This document shows positions 23,401 to 34,840 of a DNA stretch of 64,000 nucleotides, piece after piece. The stretch comes from Hibiscus mutabilis. Taxonomy: Eukaryota > Streptophyta > Magnoliopsida > Malvales > Malvaceae. Numbering within the stretch: position 1 is the first letter of the stretch; each line of letters starts with the position of its first letter. The notes beneath the pieces were generated by a model. It ran no database searches. It saw only the letters and a list, made by a program, of their open reading frames with translations, and was not told the origin of the DNA. A program made the position numbers and the translations under genes. The DNA lies in NCBI GenBank assembly GCA_019671005.1, contig CM033721.1:58094284-58158283 (forward strand), given 5' to 3'.

Positions 23401-23410
23401 GTATTTATAG
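23401..23410 (-). promoter_or_regulatory. TATA box of the asparagine synthetase gene
   Basis: Read on the minus strand this is CTATAAATAC, 136 bases upstream of the ATG. It predicts a transcript start near 23370 and a leader of about 100 bases. Confidence 0.65.
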
Positions 23411-23481
23411 CTGCAAAACTTCGGGGGAGCCTTTCAAACGGCGATGTTTCGTCGCTTCTCGGCCCACCTCTCACATCTAAC

Positions 23482-23487
23482 CACGTG
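23482..23487. promoter_or_regulatory. G-box CACGTG in the asparagine synthetase promoter
   Basis: CACGTG lies about 75 bases upstream of the TATA box, with a second ACGT core (TAACGTGG) about 10 bases further away. G-boxes bind bZIP and bHLH factors. Known dark- and sugar-starvation control of ASN1-type genes runs partly through bZIPs, so a role is plausible but inferred. Confidence 0.5.
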
Positions 23488-23577
23488 TACTAACGTGGTT
23501 GGTCATTACTGTTGCTGTTTTGACCGTCTCACCCGTTTTCAGTTTTCAAGCTTAGGGACTTTATCCACTTCCATTGC

Positions 23578-23584
23578 TGACTCA
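23578..23584. promoter_or_regulatory. GCN4-like TGACTCA motif upstream of asparagine synthetase
   Basis: TGACTCA (GCTGACTCAGC context, nearly palindromic) lies about 170 bases upstream of the TATA box. Such bZIP sites occur in nitrogen- and starvation-regulated plant promoters. Function here is inferred from position only. Confidence 0.35.
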
Positions 23585-23696
23585 GCACCCAAAAATTTGT
23601 CAAATGTTAAAATCGGTTTAGTTGGAGATGATACTTGTGAAAATTATAAATATATTTAAAATTCATATATAATATTTAAATTTATATTCCCTCCGT

Positions 23697-23835
23697 CTCA
23701 CTAATTGAGTTACATATTGATTTTTTTACAGAGTTTTTAAAAAAAGTTATATAATATAAATAATTTAAATGACAAGTTTACTCTTAAAAAGTTAATTTTT
23801 ATTTTTATTAAAAATAATTAGGGGAACGAAGGGAA
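23697..23835. mobile_element. Stowaway-like MITE, 139 bp
   Basis: The ends are inverted copies: TTCCCTCCGTCTCACTAATT at the left and the complement TTCCCTTCGTTCCCCTAATT at the right. CTCCCTCCGT-type termini next to TA are characteristic of Tc1/mariner Stowaway MITEs. A TA precedes the left end; the right TA is not clear. The interior is AT-rich and non-coding. Confidence 0.65.
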
Positions 23836-24214
23836 TTTTTTTTATTACCCTTCAATTTTTTCAAGACATTGTATTGACTAATCTACTTTTGATAAATTAG
23901 TGTTCGAATCAAAAATTTTGCACGCACATCATCACTTCACTTTTTTCATTCTTTTAACTCTCTAATGTAAATATTTATTCATTTGAATATTTGATAAATA
24001 AAAAAACAAATTAAAATTTAGATAATAATTTTTATCCCTAATTCTTTAAATCATAAAATTAAATTAATCTTAAATTTTAACTTTAAACTCTAAATTTATT
24101 TTTTAGAGTAAAAATATGAAAAAGACAAAAAAAGATAATTTTTTTAGTCAACGGGTAATATACATTGCTTGCCAGTTTCATCCCTAAGTACTGGAAAACT
24201 ATATTATGGGCCTA

Positions 24215-24425
24215 ACTTATCATATTAGTTATAATCTCATCTAATAAAAATTACCCACTTTATTATTTTTTTCTCTCATCATTTTTTCAACCAATAAATC
24301 TTCACTAATTTTTTCCATGTCATTTATAAAAATATTTTTTGAAGTTATTATATTATTAAATTAAAGACATAAAAAATAATGGTGAAATAAATAATTTTTA
24401 TTAGATGTAACTATGACGGATGTAG
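24215..24425. mobile_element. Small foldback element
   Basis: CATCTAATAAAAATTA at 24238-24253 is repeated in inverted orientation at about 24392-24407, with weaker pairing outside (TTAGTTATAAT against CATAGTTA) and inside. It is about 210 bp of AT-rich sequence without coding potential. The exact ends and the superfamily are not determined. Confidence 0.45.
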
Positions 24426-26730
24426 ACCACGTTGTAACTAGGTCATGATATAATTTTTCTTAAGTACTTTTTTTTCTAACATCCACGTAACATCTATAAG
24501 CTAGAAGTCATAGGTGACGTGGAATTTCGTTTTCTTAGTTTCGGCGATGCAACCTATGCCGTTGATTGGTTTTACTCAAAGATATGGTCAAGGGAGGTAA
24601 TCCAAAGTAAATGGACTAAATATATAAAATAATTATAGCGTAACTTTCTAAGTAATAATATTTTAAGGTTTGTTTTAAACGACGAAAACCGAATGAAAAA
24701 TCCAAGGGTTAAAAAAGTCTTAACATAGATCATCAGTCTAGGCAATTATTGGGGAAGAGAACGGATCATCGCGGATCAATAAAATTAATAAAACAACATG
24801 ACAAATAATCAACTGTCCAAAACAAAAATAAACAAAAACTTAGTACAAAAGTAAAAATATATATATTCTCATTTTGGTAGATTTGTTTGATTGATGGTCC
24901 ATTTTTTGTCTTTTTTTATTCCTTGTTGAAAAATAATCGTCCAAGGGTTGTACAATAAGTTAAAATTGAGAGTGTAATTCACTAAATTATTAGTGGTTTT
25001 AATTTTAATTATCAAACTTTTATATAATCATTACATTTTTAATTTGTTTTTATTATGGTCATTATCGTTAATTTTTCTCAATAAATCTTAATTTTAAGAA
25101 TTAAAAACTATCACAAAAGATCGATTTTCTGATGAAAGCTCCTTGTTGATCAATCCCAATGGTAAAAAAACTCCATTTAACCAGAAGATTAACATAGTTT
25201 TAGTTTCAAGTTGATTTGATGGTTGAAAGTGAGAGATCGATAAGTTTTAGTTTCGATTAAGATTTGATTGGCGTTCGAGGAAATTTGAAGGTTTTTCAAC
25301 GAGTTTGAATCCATGAAAAGAAAAAGAACGATAATAGTTTGGTGATATTTTCGACCAGAAAAACACCAGACATAGACAAAAATGACAACAAAAGTATGAG
25401 GTGGACACTAGAAACTTACATTTAAAACTTTTTGAATCACCGCTATTAATTTTTAGCTCAACTTGAAACCAAATTATATTAATATTCTGGTCAAATGGAG
25501 CATTTTCATCGCTGGAATTGACCGACAACCACTCCATTCATTGAAAAAAATGACTTTTTGTGGTTGTCAATTCTTAAAATTATATTTTTTAGATAAGACT
25601 TTAATGACACTTTTCAACGACAGTGACTAATGAAATTAATTTAAAAGTTTAATAAATGTAACGTAAATTTTAAAATTTTAGTGAGCAAAGTGAAAACGCC
25701 CTAAAATTTTAATAACAACAAGTGTAGTTTACCTTAAAATCAATTACCTTTTTCTTACATGTTTATAATTACATATAATATACTAGTATTATCATAATTA
25801 AAATTAAGATCGAATGATAGTTTTTGCCCTTAAAATTTTCTTTTTTCTTTTTCTTGGCCCTCAAACTTTTAATATTTTGTCTAAATGAACTAACTGATCA
25901 AAAAAGTAACTGACTAGTTAAACTGACATCGGTTATTTTTTTTTCATTTGCTTAAACGTCAGAAAGTTGTATCGACCAAATTTCGGATTAGTAAATCGGG
26001 TCTCAAATTTGGGTCTTGGATTTTTTAAGTTGGTAATTAAAATAAGAAGAATTAAATTGGAAGCTCATTGAATGAGAATTTAGGACTGGTTTGAACAATG
26101 ACCAAAGTTTGAGTCTAAAGTGAAAATAAGGAGGAAGATATGTATTTATTAATTATTTACCCATTTTGTTGGGAATAATGATATTTGAATTTTAAATGGT
26201 TGGTGTGTGAGAGAAAAAGTGGAATAAGATATTACTAGAGAGAGAGAAAAGAGAAAAGTGAGACAGAAAGAAAGATGGAGCTTTGAACCTTGATTTGTCG
26301 TTGTCCAAGACATTGTGGCTTTCACCATCGACACTATCAGCCCTGCCTTGAGTAAACAAGTTCGACGATGGTTCCCATGTTGTCGTTGTCCCCACTGTCG
26401 TGTGACGGGGTAAAGGAAAAAAAGATTTAAGAGTGCTCAAAACACCATGATCTGTTGTCTTCCATCGAGAATTGTCGCCACCATCGAACTATTCAGCCAT
26501 AGACATGCGGATTTGGAGCTTGCCACTGTCGTTTGGCCATCAGAGGCCGCCTCACGCTCTGCTACCTTCGTGTGGGCATGCAGGGCCTTAGAGGGCGGGT
26601 GCACATTACTATCTTGCACCTACGTCACATTGGATTGTGCCCCTACAGGTGCACCATGCTACCCTGCATCGCGCCGCATTGGATCACCATGCACTTTTGA
26701 TCGGGCGTTGACCACTTGTTGACTTTTTTA
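24426..26730. other. Intergenic, AT-rich, no gene supported
   Basis: Nothing in these 2.3 kb looks like a conserved protein. The 26.28-26.72 kb part is less AT-rich and shows short open frames on both strands, but the translations resemble no family I know. GA/CT-rich tracts occur near 26220-26270. Confidence 0.5.
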
Positions 26731-26734
26731 GTAG

Positions 26735-27903
26735 ACCCTACCTGAGGATTTTTCAATATCCTGAGTTTATTCTCGTGGCCCGTTTTTCTAAATTTAAACC
26801 CAATAAGCTATTTCCCATCGTTTAACCTTACGTATTAGTTAGATTGGTTAATTAATATATCTTGTATTCTTAATTATATGAGGATTATTTGAGCTCAGAT
26901 ATCGAATCAAGAGGAACGATGGGGAACCTTGAATGAGGAGTTGTCGATACCTCTTGAGGTTAGTACACTTCAAACTCTAAAATGCTTCTTTTGCATCATA
27001 AGTGTAATTTTCTTGCTTGTTAGTGGTTGCAAAATAGGTAGACTCGTAATCATACTCGTCTACCTATTTTGCCTCCATCTGAAATGCTTCTTGTGCATCA
27101 TGCATCTCAAACTCTAAATCCCGATGTATATTTGGTCTCGAATACGATTGCGAAGTACTTGATGTCTGTATAGTCCCAAGTACGTTCGCGGTTAGGTTGA
27201 TGTCTATGTGGTCCCATGATGTATGGTATGGTTAGATACTTGATGTTTGTGTGGTCTCGAGTATGATTACGATGTACTTGATGTTTGTGTAGTCTCGGGT
27301 ACGTTCGCGAATGGCTTGATGTCTAGGTGGTCCCAAGATATATAGCTTGGGTTATTGTGTTTGTTTATGACGGTTTCTTTTATGTAAGCATGAGTTTAGG
27401 TAACTAGTGGTAGTGCCGTATGATTATTATTCTTACCATATTGCTCGCACTAGTTTGCATGCTTATATTTATAATTTGCATGAAATATAGTAGAGTAGAT
27501 GTGTGTCATTGAGCTTTGTAAGCTCAATGTGCAAAATTGTTATTTCCATGCGTAGGTTGACAAATTTGATCGTGAGCTTTGTGGAGCACTAGTAGTACAT
27601 GATTCTAGCAAGCGGTATTTTCCAGAGTACAATACTTGTATTTGGTTTGCTGAATATTCATAGGACATCACGTGGTTGAGTCTATAACTATTTTGAAATA
27701 ATATTTCGATATATGATGTATAAACTTGAAGCTCCTATTTTGTAAGCTGATTTATACTGCTTATTTAATTAAATGAAGTAATGGATGATACAAAGTTTTA
27801 AATCATGGTTAAATCTATGGTTTTTAAATGAAAACTTTTTTGGTCAGATTTTGGGTGGCCCCAATGTAGCACTACGAATTCGGATCGGGATCGGGGTGTT
27901 ACA
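26735..27903 (+). repeat. Partial LTR-type repeat ending GGGGTGTTACA
   Basis: The last roughly 450 bases are similar to 40120-40534. Shared blocks include GAGCTTTGTAAGC followed by TTGTT.TTTCC, AAACTTG.AGCTCCTA with TTTAATT, and a terminal GATCGGGGTGTTACA. At about 27140-27350 there are degenerate repeats of the type ACTTGATGTTTGTGTAGTCTC. The TGTTACA end is typical of plant Gypsy LTRs. I could not find a matching TG start, so it is likely truncated. Confidence 0.5.
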
Positions 27904-27906
27904 AAA

Positions 27907-28684
27907 GGTGCACAAACTATACCCTTATTTCTAGTTTGGTGTCTAATATTTGTTTCGGGACAAATTTGTGCATAACATTTTATTTCGTAACCCAAATCAA
28001 ATTTTTCCATGATAGACGTTAAAAAAATTTCGTTAGCTAATAAAAACACAACACATGGCATATTTCTAGTATTTACTTTCATTTTTATTTTTTAAAAATT
28101 AGAAAATCTTTAATTTTATAAAAAACGAAAATTTTTAATTCTCTAAAAATCCTAAAACCCTAAATCCCCCATCTTCCACCACCAATTCAACCACCATTAA
28201 GCACCTTTGCCTTCTTTGGACCCCCAAGATTGAAAACCCAACATCCCGTCATTGAAAATCATATGAATCGTCAATTATTCTGTCGAAGAACATCCAAAAA
28301 TGAAGAAAAAAGAGGCCGATTGGACTTCTAACCGATGGCTAGAGGGTGAGGCTGTCAAACGGTGAGGTACGCAATGCTTGGATGATGAACGATGAACCAC
28401 CGACGTATGGGGGATGTCGGACAGTAAGAGAGATGTGATTTGAGGGTTTGATTGAAGGAAATTAAAACTTTGGTAATTTTAAGAAATTCATATTGTAAAG
28501 AAATTTAGAAATTAAATAAATAAAAATAGGCTATGTGCCATGTTATAATTAGATGACGGTGTTTCTTAACAACCGTTGACAGAAAAACCTAATTTGAGTT
28601 ACGAAAGTAAATGTTAGGCATCAATTTGGCCCGAAACAAACTTTAGGCCTGAAAAAGGAAAAAAAAAGATATAATTTGATCACC
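27907..28684. mobile_element. Inverted-repeat element, about 780 bp
   Basis: The left end GGTGCACAAACTATACC and the complement of the right end GGTGATCAAATTATATC match imperfectly. Pairing continues through GTTTCGGG near 27952 and its partner CCCGAAAC near 28630. The arms are about 200 bp. The centre contains CCCTAAAACCCTAAATCCCC near 28150. It abuts the LTR-type repeat end at 27903. No clear target duplication was found. Confidence 0.6.
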
Positions 28685-30080
28685 TTTATGACATTTAAGT
28701 TTTTTTTAATGTTAACGTCAACTTTTTTTGTTTTGTGTAAAAATTAAAAAATTTAACAATTAAAATGATAAAATAAATAAAATTGTAAAAAGATATATAA
28801 TAGGAATATTTAATTTATTAGTGAATTTAAAATGTAAAAAAATGTTAAAAATTGCAAAAAGGGTAAACAAAAGTTTAAAGGACAAAAGAGGTATACAAAT
28901 TTTTACCAAGTTTGCTACTTCTCCGGCCAATTAGTTCAGTTTGATAGAAAAAATAAATCCTTAAATATCAAAAGAGGTAAACAAAAGTTTAAGGACTAAA
29001 AATGATTTTTCTTTAAAAGTCCAAGGACTAAAACTATCATAAATCCTAAAGTTATTTAATATAATTCACAAATAGACTTAGACCAAAATAATTTGGTCGG
29101 TTGACTAAATTGTTCAATTTTATTTCTTCATATTTTCTTAGGTCATGGATTCTAAACTCACTAATAGCACTCCCCTTCCATCCCCCAGAGTCTTCCTTTT
29201 TCTTCCCTCTAGATAGGATTATGATTAAATTTAAGATTTGTTAAAAAAGCTTTGTATACTTCTTTTATTTATTTTTATCACAAATCATAGTGACTAACAT
29301 TTTTTGTTTGTTTAACTATCGGTATCCGACTCATTGACCGACTAATAAAGATTGAATGTTAATATTTATTGAATATAAATATCAAAGTATTAGTATTTTT
29401 AAATGAAATTTACAAAAAATCAAAAGATGTGATGTAATGAGTGAAAAAAAAGAGAAATATAACATATTGTCTTAAGTTATTAGAGCACATAACTTAAGCC
29501 AACGAACACTAGAATATCCATCCGCATGGGATTCTCATAGTGTAAAATATTAATATGGAGGAGCCAATGACGCACACAGAATCTTAAAATAATAGGTTTC
29601 TTTTGAATTTTGTGCTAATATTTTTATTTTTGGTTTCTCCTCTCGATATTTTATGTTTTACCCTGACTAATTCAGACCGATTCACATCGCACACTTAATT
29701 TAATAGGTGAGTCTCTCAACAATTTTTTTTATATATACAAAATTTCGAACTCAAAACATGTTTAAACAATATCAAGTTATTTAGCACTTAGACATACTCT
29801 AAAAATTTTTGTGTTAATAATTTAAGAAGACAAACAACGTCAAGTCCCATGTTAGATAATGATTAATTAATTAGTGTCTAATTTTTTATAATATATTTCT
29901 GGTCAGAGAAAATAATCGATTAAGCGACATCAACGTTCTTGATTAATTATATGCTAATTGCTGAATTTTTTATTATCGAATATATGGACATTGGTTTTAT
30001 ATTTAGTTTAAGCATGTATAATACTCAACAACCATCATTAATATGTCAATATCTCTAACCGCTTTGTGTTTTTCTCTTCG
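28685..30080. other. Intergenic, AT-rich, no gene seen
   Basis: Low-complexity sequence. A short block near 29140-29220 (AGGTCATGGATTCTAAA, CTTCC, CTCTAGA) resembles one at 61970-62035, suggesting another dispersed repeat. No coding region is supported. Confidence 0.5.
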
Positions 30081-30089
30081 GTGCCACTA

Positions 30090-30717
30090 TCACTTTTTTT
30101 TTTGTCTAATCTAAGGCTGGTGTCGTTGTCGGTCACCCTCTTTTACTTACTTGCTTCGTTCTTTTGATTTTAGTTTTTTAATTCAATAAATTTGTCTTAT
30201 AACACGTTTTTCTTTACCTTTTGGTACGTTTTTTGCTTCTTAGCACGCTTTTCTGTCTCTTGGCACGCTTTTCTATTTTTTTGTTTTTCTGTCAACGTTG
30301 GATTTAACGTTGCCACGACTGATTAAGATGGCGCTCTTTTAATTATCCTGATGATCTCCCTGTTTTGGACCCTCGAACTAGATCTAGATGCAAGTTTAGT
30401 CACCACCCTTGTTCGCGATTGAGTTGTGGTAATAAACGTGTTGTCAATGTGGCCCAATTCTGTAATATGTTTTTTTAATGTTGTTTGTTGATGGTTTTTT
30501 ACCTTCATCGTTGAGCTTTGGTGATGTTTTGTATCTACTTTGTTTCGAGTATTTGAATTATTTTTTTACCTTTTTTGGTCCTGTTTATGATCTAAATATG
30601 CTAGTTTTTCGTTTTTAGAATATGTCCGGATCATGTTTGTTTACTTGCATTGTAAACCTTCATCTTAGATTTTTCCTTTATTAATAAAACTGACGTACTC
30701 ATATTCAAAAAAACAAC
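30090..30717 (+). mobile_element. Possible truncated LINE 3' end
   Basis: A T/G-rich non-coding stretch ends with TTTCCTTTATTAATAAAACT and then TTCAAAAAAAC, which is like the 3' terminal part of plant L1-type LINEs. No RT or endonuclease frame is present. Recognition rests on composition and the tail only. Confidence 0.3.
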
Positions 30718-30829
30718 CAACATTAATGATTCAAAAATTAACAACAAATCCATTTTAGAATTTCTTTTTATTGAGAATATGGACATGGAACTCTTACACA
30801 AACATTATTGTTAGGTTTAATATAAGATG

Positions 30830-30965
30830 TAACTTTTTTTTGAACAATTCCTACCTAGGGGAGCGGAAGGGAAATTTACTCCTACTGGGTCTAGAACCCA
30901 CAACCTAGGGGAGGGAAGATATCAACTAAGAGCTTTTAACCACTTGCTTTAGAAGTTGTTGACAT
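30830..30965 (-). repeat. tRNA-derived SINE-like element
   Basis: On the minus strand there is an A-box-like AGCAAGTGGTTAAAAGCTC near 30950-30932. A B-box GGTTCTAGACC follows near 30900-30890, and the unit ends in TTGTTCAAAAAAAA near 30830. The spacing of about 40 bp, the tRNA-like head and the short A tail are as expected for a plant SINE. The target duplication was not resolved. Confidence 0.5.
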
Positions 30966-31102
30966 ATACGACTTAACTCTTAAACTACAGCTTTAGTGTC
31001 ATAATGTAACTGAAAACAAAGCCCAAAATTTTGATATATTTTCTTTAGATTCCTTTTTTAAAAAAACATTAATATATATTACGAATTAAATTAAATTGGT
31101 AT

Positions 31103-32948
31103 TGTTGGGAGGCTCAAACGATCAACTGAGATAGCCAAGAGGGGTTGAATTGGTTTTTGAGTGATAATGGTGGAAGCAATGAAATTCAAAAATCAGACAC
31201 ATGGATTTATAGTGGTTTGACTTTCTAACCAAAGTCTACATTCACTACCTTAGCTTCCCACTAGGGATTTTCCCAAATTCACTCTTGAATTTCTTTCTTT
31301 TTTTCGGGCTCAAGGAAATAACCCTTACAACCCTCAAAGCTTATACCCAAAACCTTTGAGAATACTCTCTTACAAGAGAAAGAAAATAAGCAAACAAAGC
31401 AAATCCTCACAAGGCTCATGTGTTTGCAAGTTAAGCTCACATCCGAAACCTAACACTTGAGCATATATAACAATTAAGCTCATACGTGTGTACTACAAAG
31501 AAAATTTATAATTAAAGCACAAAACACTTTCTCTATACATGAATGTTGGTAGTATTGTTTCTTGTTGTTGTATGGCTTCTTGATTGAGTCTTTTAAACCC
31601 TCTAAAGAGTTTGTGGACGTTACTAGTCGTTGGAGTTGATTTGGAGCCATTGGAGATTTTAATTGCAGCAACAAATGTAGTTTGGTGCATGCCGTATCGG
31701 TACACGAGCTTCGTGTATCGGTACCTGCCTCAAAATAGAGAGAGTCGTTATACAATTTTACACTGAATATCGGTACATGATATATGCGTATCTGTACAGT
31801 CTAAGCCGTATCGATACTCATTTTGGCTACTAGAATTTGGAGTTTTGGAGAAACAAAGAGGCGTATCGATACAGGTAAAATGGGTATCGATACACCTGAC
31901 TAGGTATCGATACCTGAGAAAGGGTATCGATACTCATAACATGTTTTTGACACTTTGGTTATTTTGAAATCATTTAAACATATCAAAAAACCCTTTTCAA
32001 ACTTTTCAAACATATTTTTCATGTTAATGGACTTTTGAAACATTTTTCATTTAAGTTATATCAAAATCAAATATCTCAATAATATCCTACTTTTTGATAT
32101 AACCAAACCATTTGAAAACTTGCTTTTTTTGTGAAAACTCTCCTTAGAAAAATGTTTTTAGAAAAAGAAAATATTTTTAGAAAATATTTAAAGCTCCCCT
32201 TTTCTTTTTGAAATTAAATTTTTCAAATCTATCTCTCCCCATTTTTGTTATATCAAAAATAATTTCAAAGCTAAGATTGAAATCACATTTAAGTTCAAAA
32301 CACCAAATGTTGAAAGGTTAAAACCAATCATTGAAAATTTAGTACCAATTGATGGGAAATATCAATTGTTGGTGTATAAAAACAATGGAGAAAAGAGACA
32401 AAAAAATATTTTACATGAAAGAATTTTTAAAAATTGGCTTTCCCTTAATCAAGCATCAAGTAAATTGTTAGTCCAACAATTCAAGAGAAATAAAATTGAA
32501 TTTCAAATAAATAAAATAAATAAACTAAGAGATTCAATTAAACATGCCATATATCAAGATACTCATACAAGCTTACTAGGCATGGCAAAAAGGAGACAAA
32601 ATTGTCCCTTTTTTACTGTGCGTACTGGTACGGTATATGCCATATCGGTACTTGGTTGAAAGCTGAATCGGTACGATATGGGTTGTATCGATACCAAGGC
32701 ACGAAACTGACGAAAAATGAAACATAACAACTTAAAGGGCCTTACAACTTAGTTTTAAGTTCATACAAAGGCTCTATCAAGTCTTAGATATACATTTTGC
32801 ACATTTTGCTACAATTCATCTCAAAACAACACATTTAACACATACAAAGCACAAATTTCACCAAATTCAACCAAACATTACAAGTTTAAGGTCAGAAACA
32901 TAAAGTTAGACATATTAGGCCAAAACATGTAACTCATGCAATTTGAGA
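31103..32948 (-). repeat. 3' LTR of Copia element A (inner limit approximate)
   Basis: The outer end is TGTTGGGAGGC on the plus strand. About 1 kb of it is repeated at 35995-37015. The inner limit is set by the purine tract TGTTAGGGGGAG on the minus strand (32949-32960). The LTR carries many copies of the palindrome GTATCGATAC and the conserved block with ATAGTGGTT near the outer end. Confidence 0.7.
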
Positions 32949-32960
32949 CTCCCCCTAACA
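32949..32960 (-). other. Polypurine tract of Copia element A
   Basis: The minus strand reads TGTTAGGGGGAG, a typical Copia PPT, between the gag remnant and the left LTR. The true LTR start could lie a few bases away because TG is not found exactly at the junction. Confidence 0.5.
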
Positions 32961-33610
32961 ATATGCAATTATGCACAACATGGAGTCATACAAACATGCT
33001 TAGATCATCATAAAAAATAGACATGGAAATCATTATTAAGCAATTGCATGAAATTAAATTTTACCACTTAAACCAAGGTAGGATGCTAAGCCTCCATTCT
33101 TCAAGTGTCCTTCCTCCTTTGTGTTTCACGAGCTTCCAAAATTTCAACTTTGATTATCAATGGTTCAAGCACACCTACAAGTAGACAATCAAGTGATTTT
33201 TGGTATCCAAATTGTTTTGGATCCAATGACATTAGTCCCAAATAACTTAGTCCCTTCAAGAATACATTTTTCAATGTCTTTCTTTTTGTTTGAAGAAATT
33301 AGTCCCGTAGGGACCCAAATATTTTCACCATTTTACCATTTAAAATTCTAGGGGAACTAGATTGTCTAACATAAAAGTTTGATTTAATAAAATTTTCATT
33401 TTTTTTTCAAAAATCTTGTAAATTAAAACTTTTTCTTTCTTAAGATCATCCAACTCCTTTTGATGATCTTTATGAACTTTTTAAGCAATTTTTGTAAATC
33501 AAAATTCTTTTGCTCAAAGTCCTTGAGCTTTGCTTCAAGTTCATCTTTGGTTTTAGAAATCAAATTATTTTGAACTTTTAAATTTGAAACCAATTTCTTG
33601 TTTTTCAAAA

Positions 33611-34840
33611 TGTGTAAAACCTACATTTGATTTTAATAAAACAAAGTATTTAAGGACCAATTTGTAAAATTGGATAAATTTTTAAGTATTAAAAAAGTCT
33701 CACAAAATGACAAGGAGTCGAACTTAAAATGTTTCTAAGTCAAAAACTTAAACCCCAAAAAATTTTCTAAGTATTTTTTATACTCAAATAACCAAAAATG
33801 CTAGGCGTGTCGATACGCTTACTTGAATTTCATTTACAAAATCATATCGATAAGGTTGATCCCGTGTTGATACGACATTCATCTTGGTTTGTGTTCTTGG
33901 TTATGAGTATCGATACGAACTTCACCGTATCGATACGGGGTGTTGAGATTTTCAAATCTTTGCATTTAATTTTATTATCGTTGCCTTGTCAGTTATTGGA
34001 ATCACCAATCTTTAAATTTCCGTTAACCCGTATCGATACGCCCTTTTGGTGTATCGATGCATTTTTCACTAGACATTTTCCTTAGATTCTAGTAAGCAAA
34101 AATCGTACCGATACGGCCTATCCGTATCGATACGCCCCTGCATTTACACTATGTATGTTTCGATACGCCTTAAAGCGTATCGATACGCCTTTCTACAATC
34201 GCTCTTTCTTCTTTTGACATGTATCGATACAGATGTTCGTGTACCGATACGGTTGGTCACCAAACAACATTTATTGCGGGAAAATGGTCTCCAACGGCTC
34301 TATTGATGATCTCAACCACCAAAACGGTTAGAAATCAATGAGGGAATATAAAATCAAGTCTCTAAAGCTTCAACAACAAGAAGTCAACAAGTCTAAAGCA
34401 TTTAAGTAAAATTCCAACTTACTTTGAGTATATTAGAGTCATATCGTTTGTAACTCACTTGTGTTGAGCAAATTTGTAATTCTTTATTTCAAGTTGGGTT
34501 AAGTGTACTTATATTTAGGCAAATCATTTACCTTTGAGAGGTTTTCATTAGTTTTCCAATCTTCTTGTAAAAGAAAGTGAACTTGATCAAGCTTTGGGTA
34601 GAAAGTTTTGATCTTTGTAACAGTTTCCTTCTAAGCCTAGAAAAAGGGAAGAATTTCTTAGTGAAATTGTTCGAAATCCTTAGTGGGGAGCTAAGGTAGT
34701 GGATGTAGAGCTTGTTAGAAGCTTGAACCACTATAAATTCCTTGTGTCACATGTTTCATTTATCCTTTTGCTTCCCTTCAATTTTAAAAGTTCCAATTCA
34801 CCCCCTATTGGCCAAATCGAGTTGTTTAATCATCCCAACA
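33611..34840 (+). repeat. Solo LTR (1.23 kb) inserted in gag, opposite orientation
   Basis: It begins TGTGTAAAAC and ends CATCCCAACA. The terminal block with CACTATAAATTCC, CCAATTCACCCCCT and TTGGCC is the 3' end of a SIRE-type LTR, here on the plus strand within a minus-strand gag. The gag sequence is continuous on the two sides, with LDFKNH before and NKKLVSNLKV after. The flanks share only A-rich bases (CAAAA/AAATA), so the duplication is 3-5 bp and ambiguous. Confidence 0.7.
33906..34240. repeat. Cluster of GTATCGATAC palindromes
   Basis: Copies of the 10-base palindrome or one-base variants occur near 33906, 33927, 34028, 34126, 34174 and 34221, with relaxed forms between. The same motif clusters at 31807-31935, 36776-36845 and 48346-48435. 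They are not in tandem register: spacing is irregular and the intervening sequence differs. Confidence 0.75.

Noticed and set aside
26447..26722. 91-codon plus-strand frame in a less AT-rich patch
   Set aside because: There is no recognisable motif, no splice or promoter context, and open frames exist on both strands. The composition alone explains it.
32366..32659. 97-codon plus-strand frame rich in Lys and Asn inside the Copia LTR
   Set aside because: It lies antisense within the LTR of element A and continues through GTATCGG motifs. I take it as chance openness in A-rich LTR DNA.
33160..33351. 63-codon plus-strand frame next to the gag remnant
   Set aside because: The minus strand here reads as the tail of a Copia gag-pol (with WIPK-like residues), so the plus frame is a shadow.
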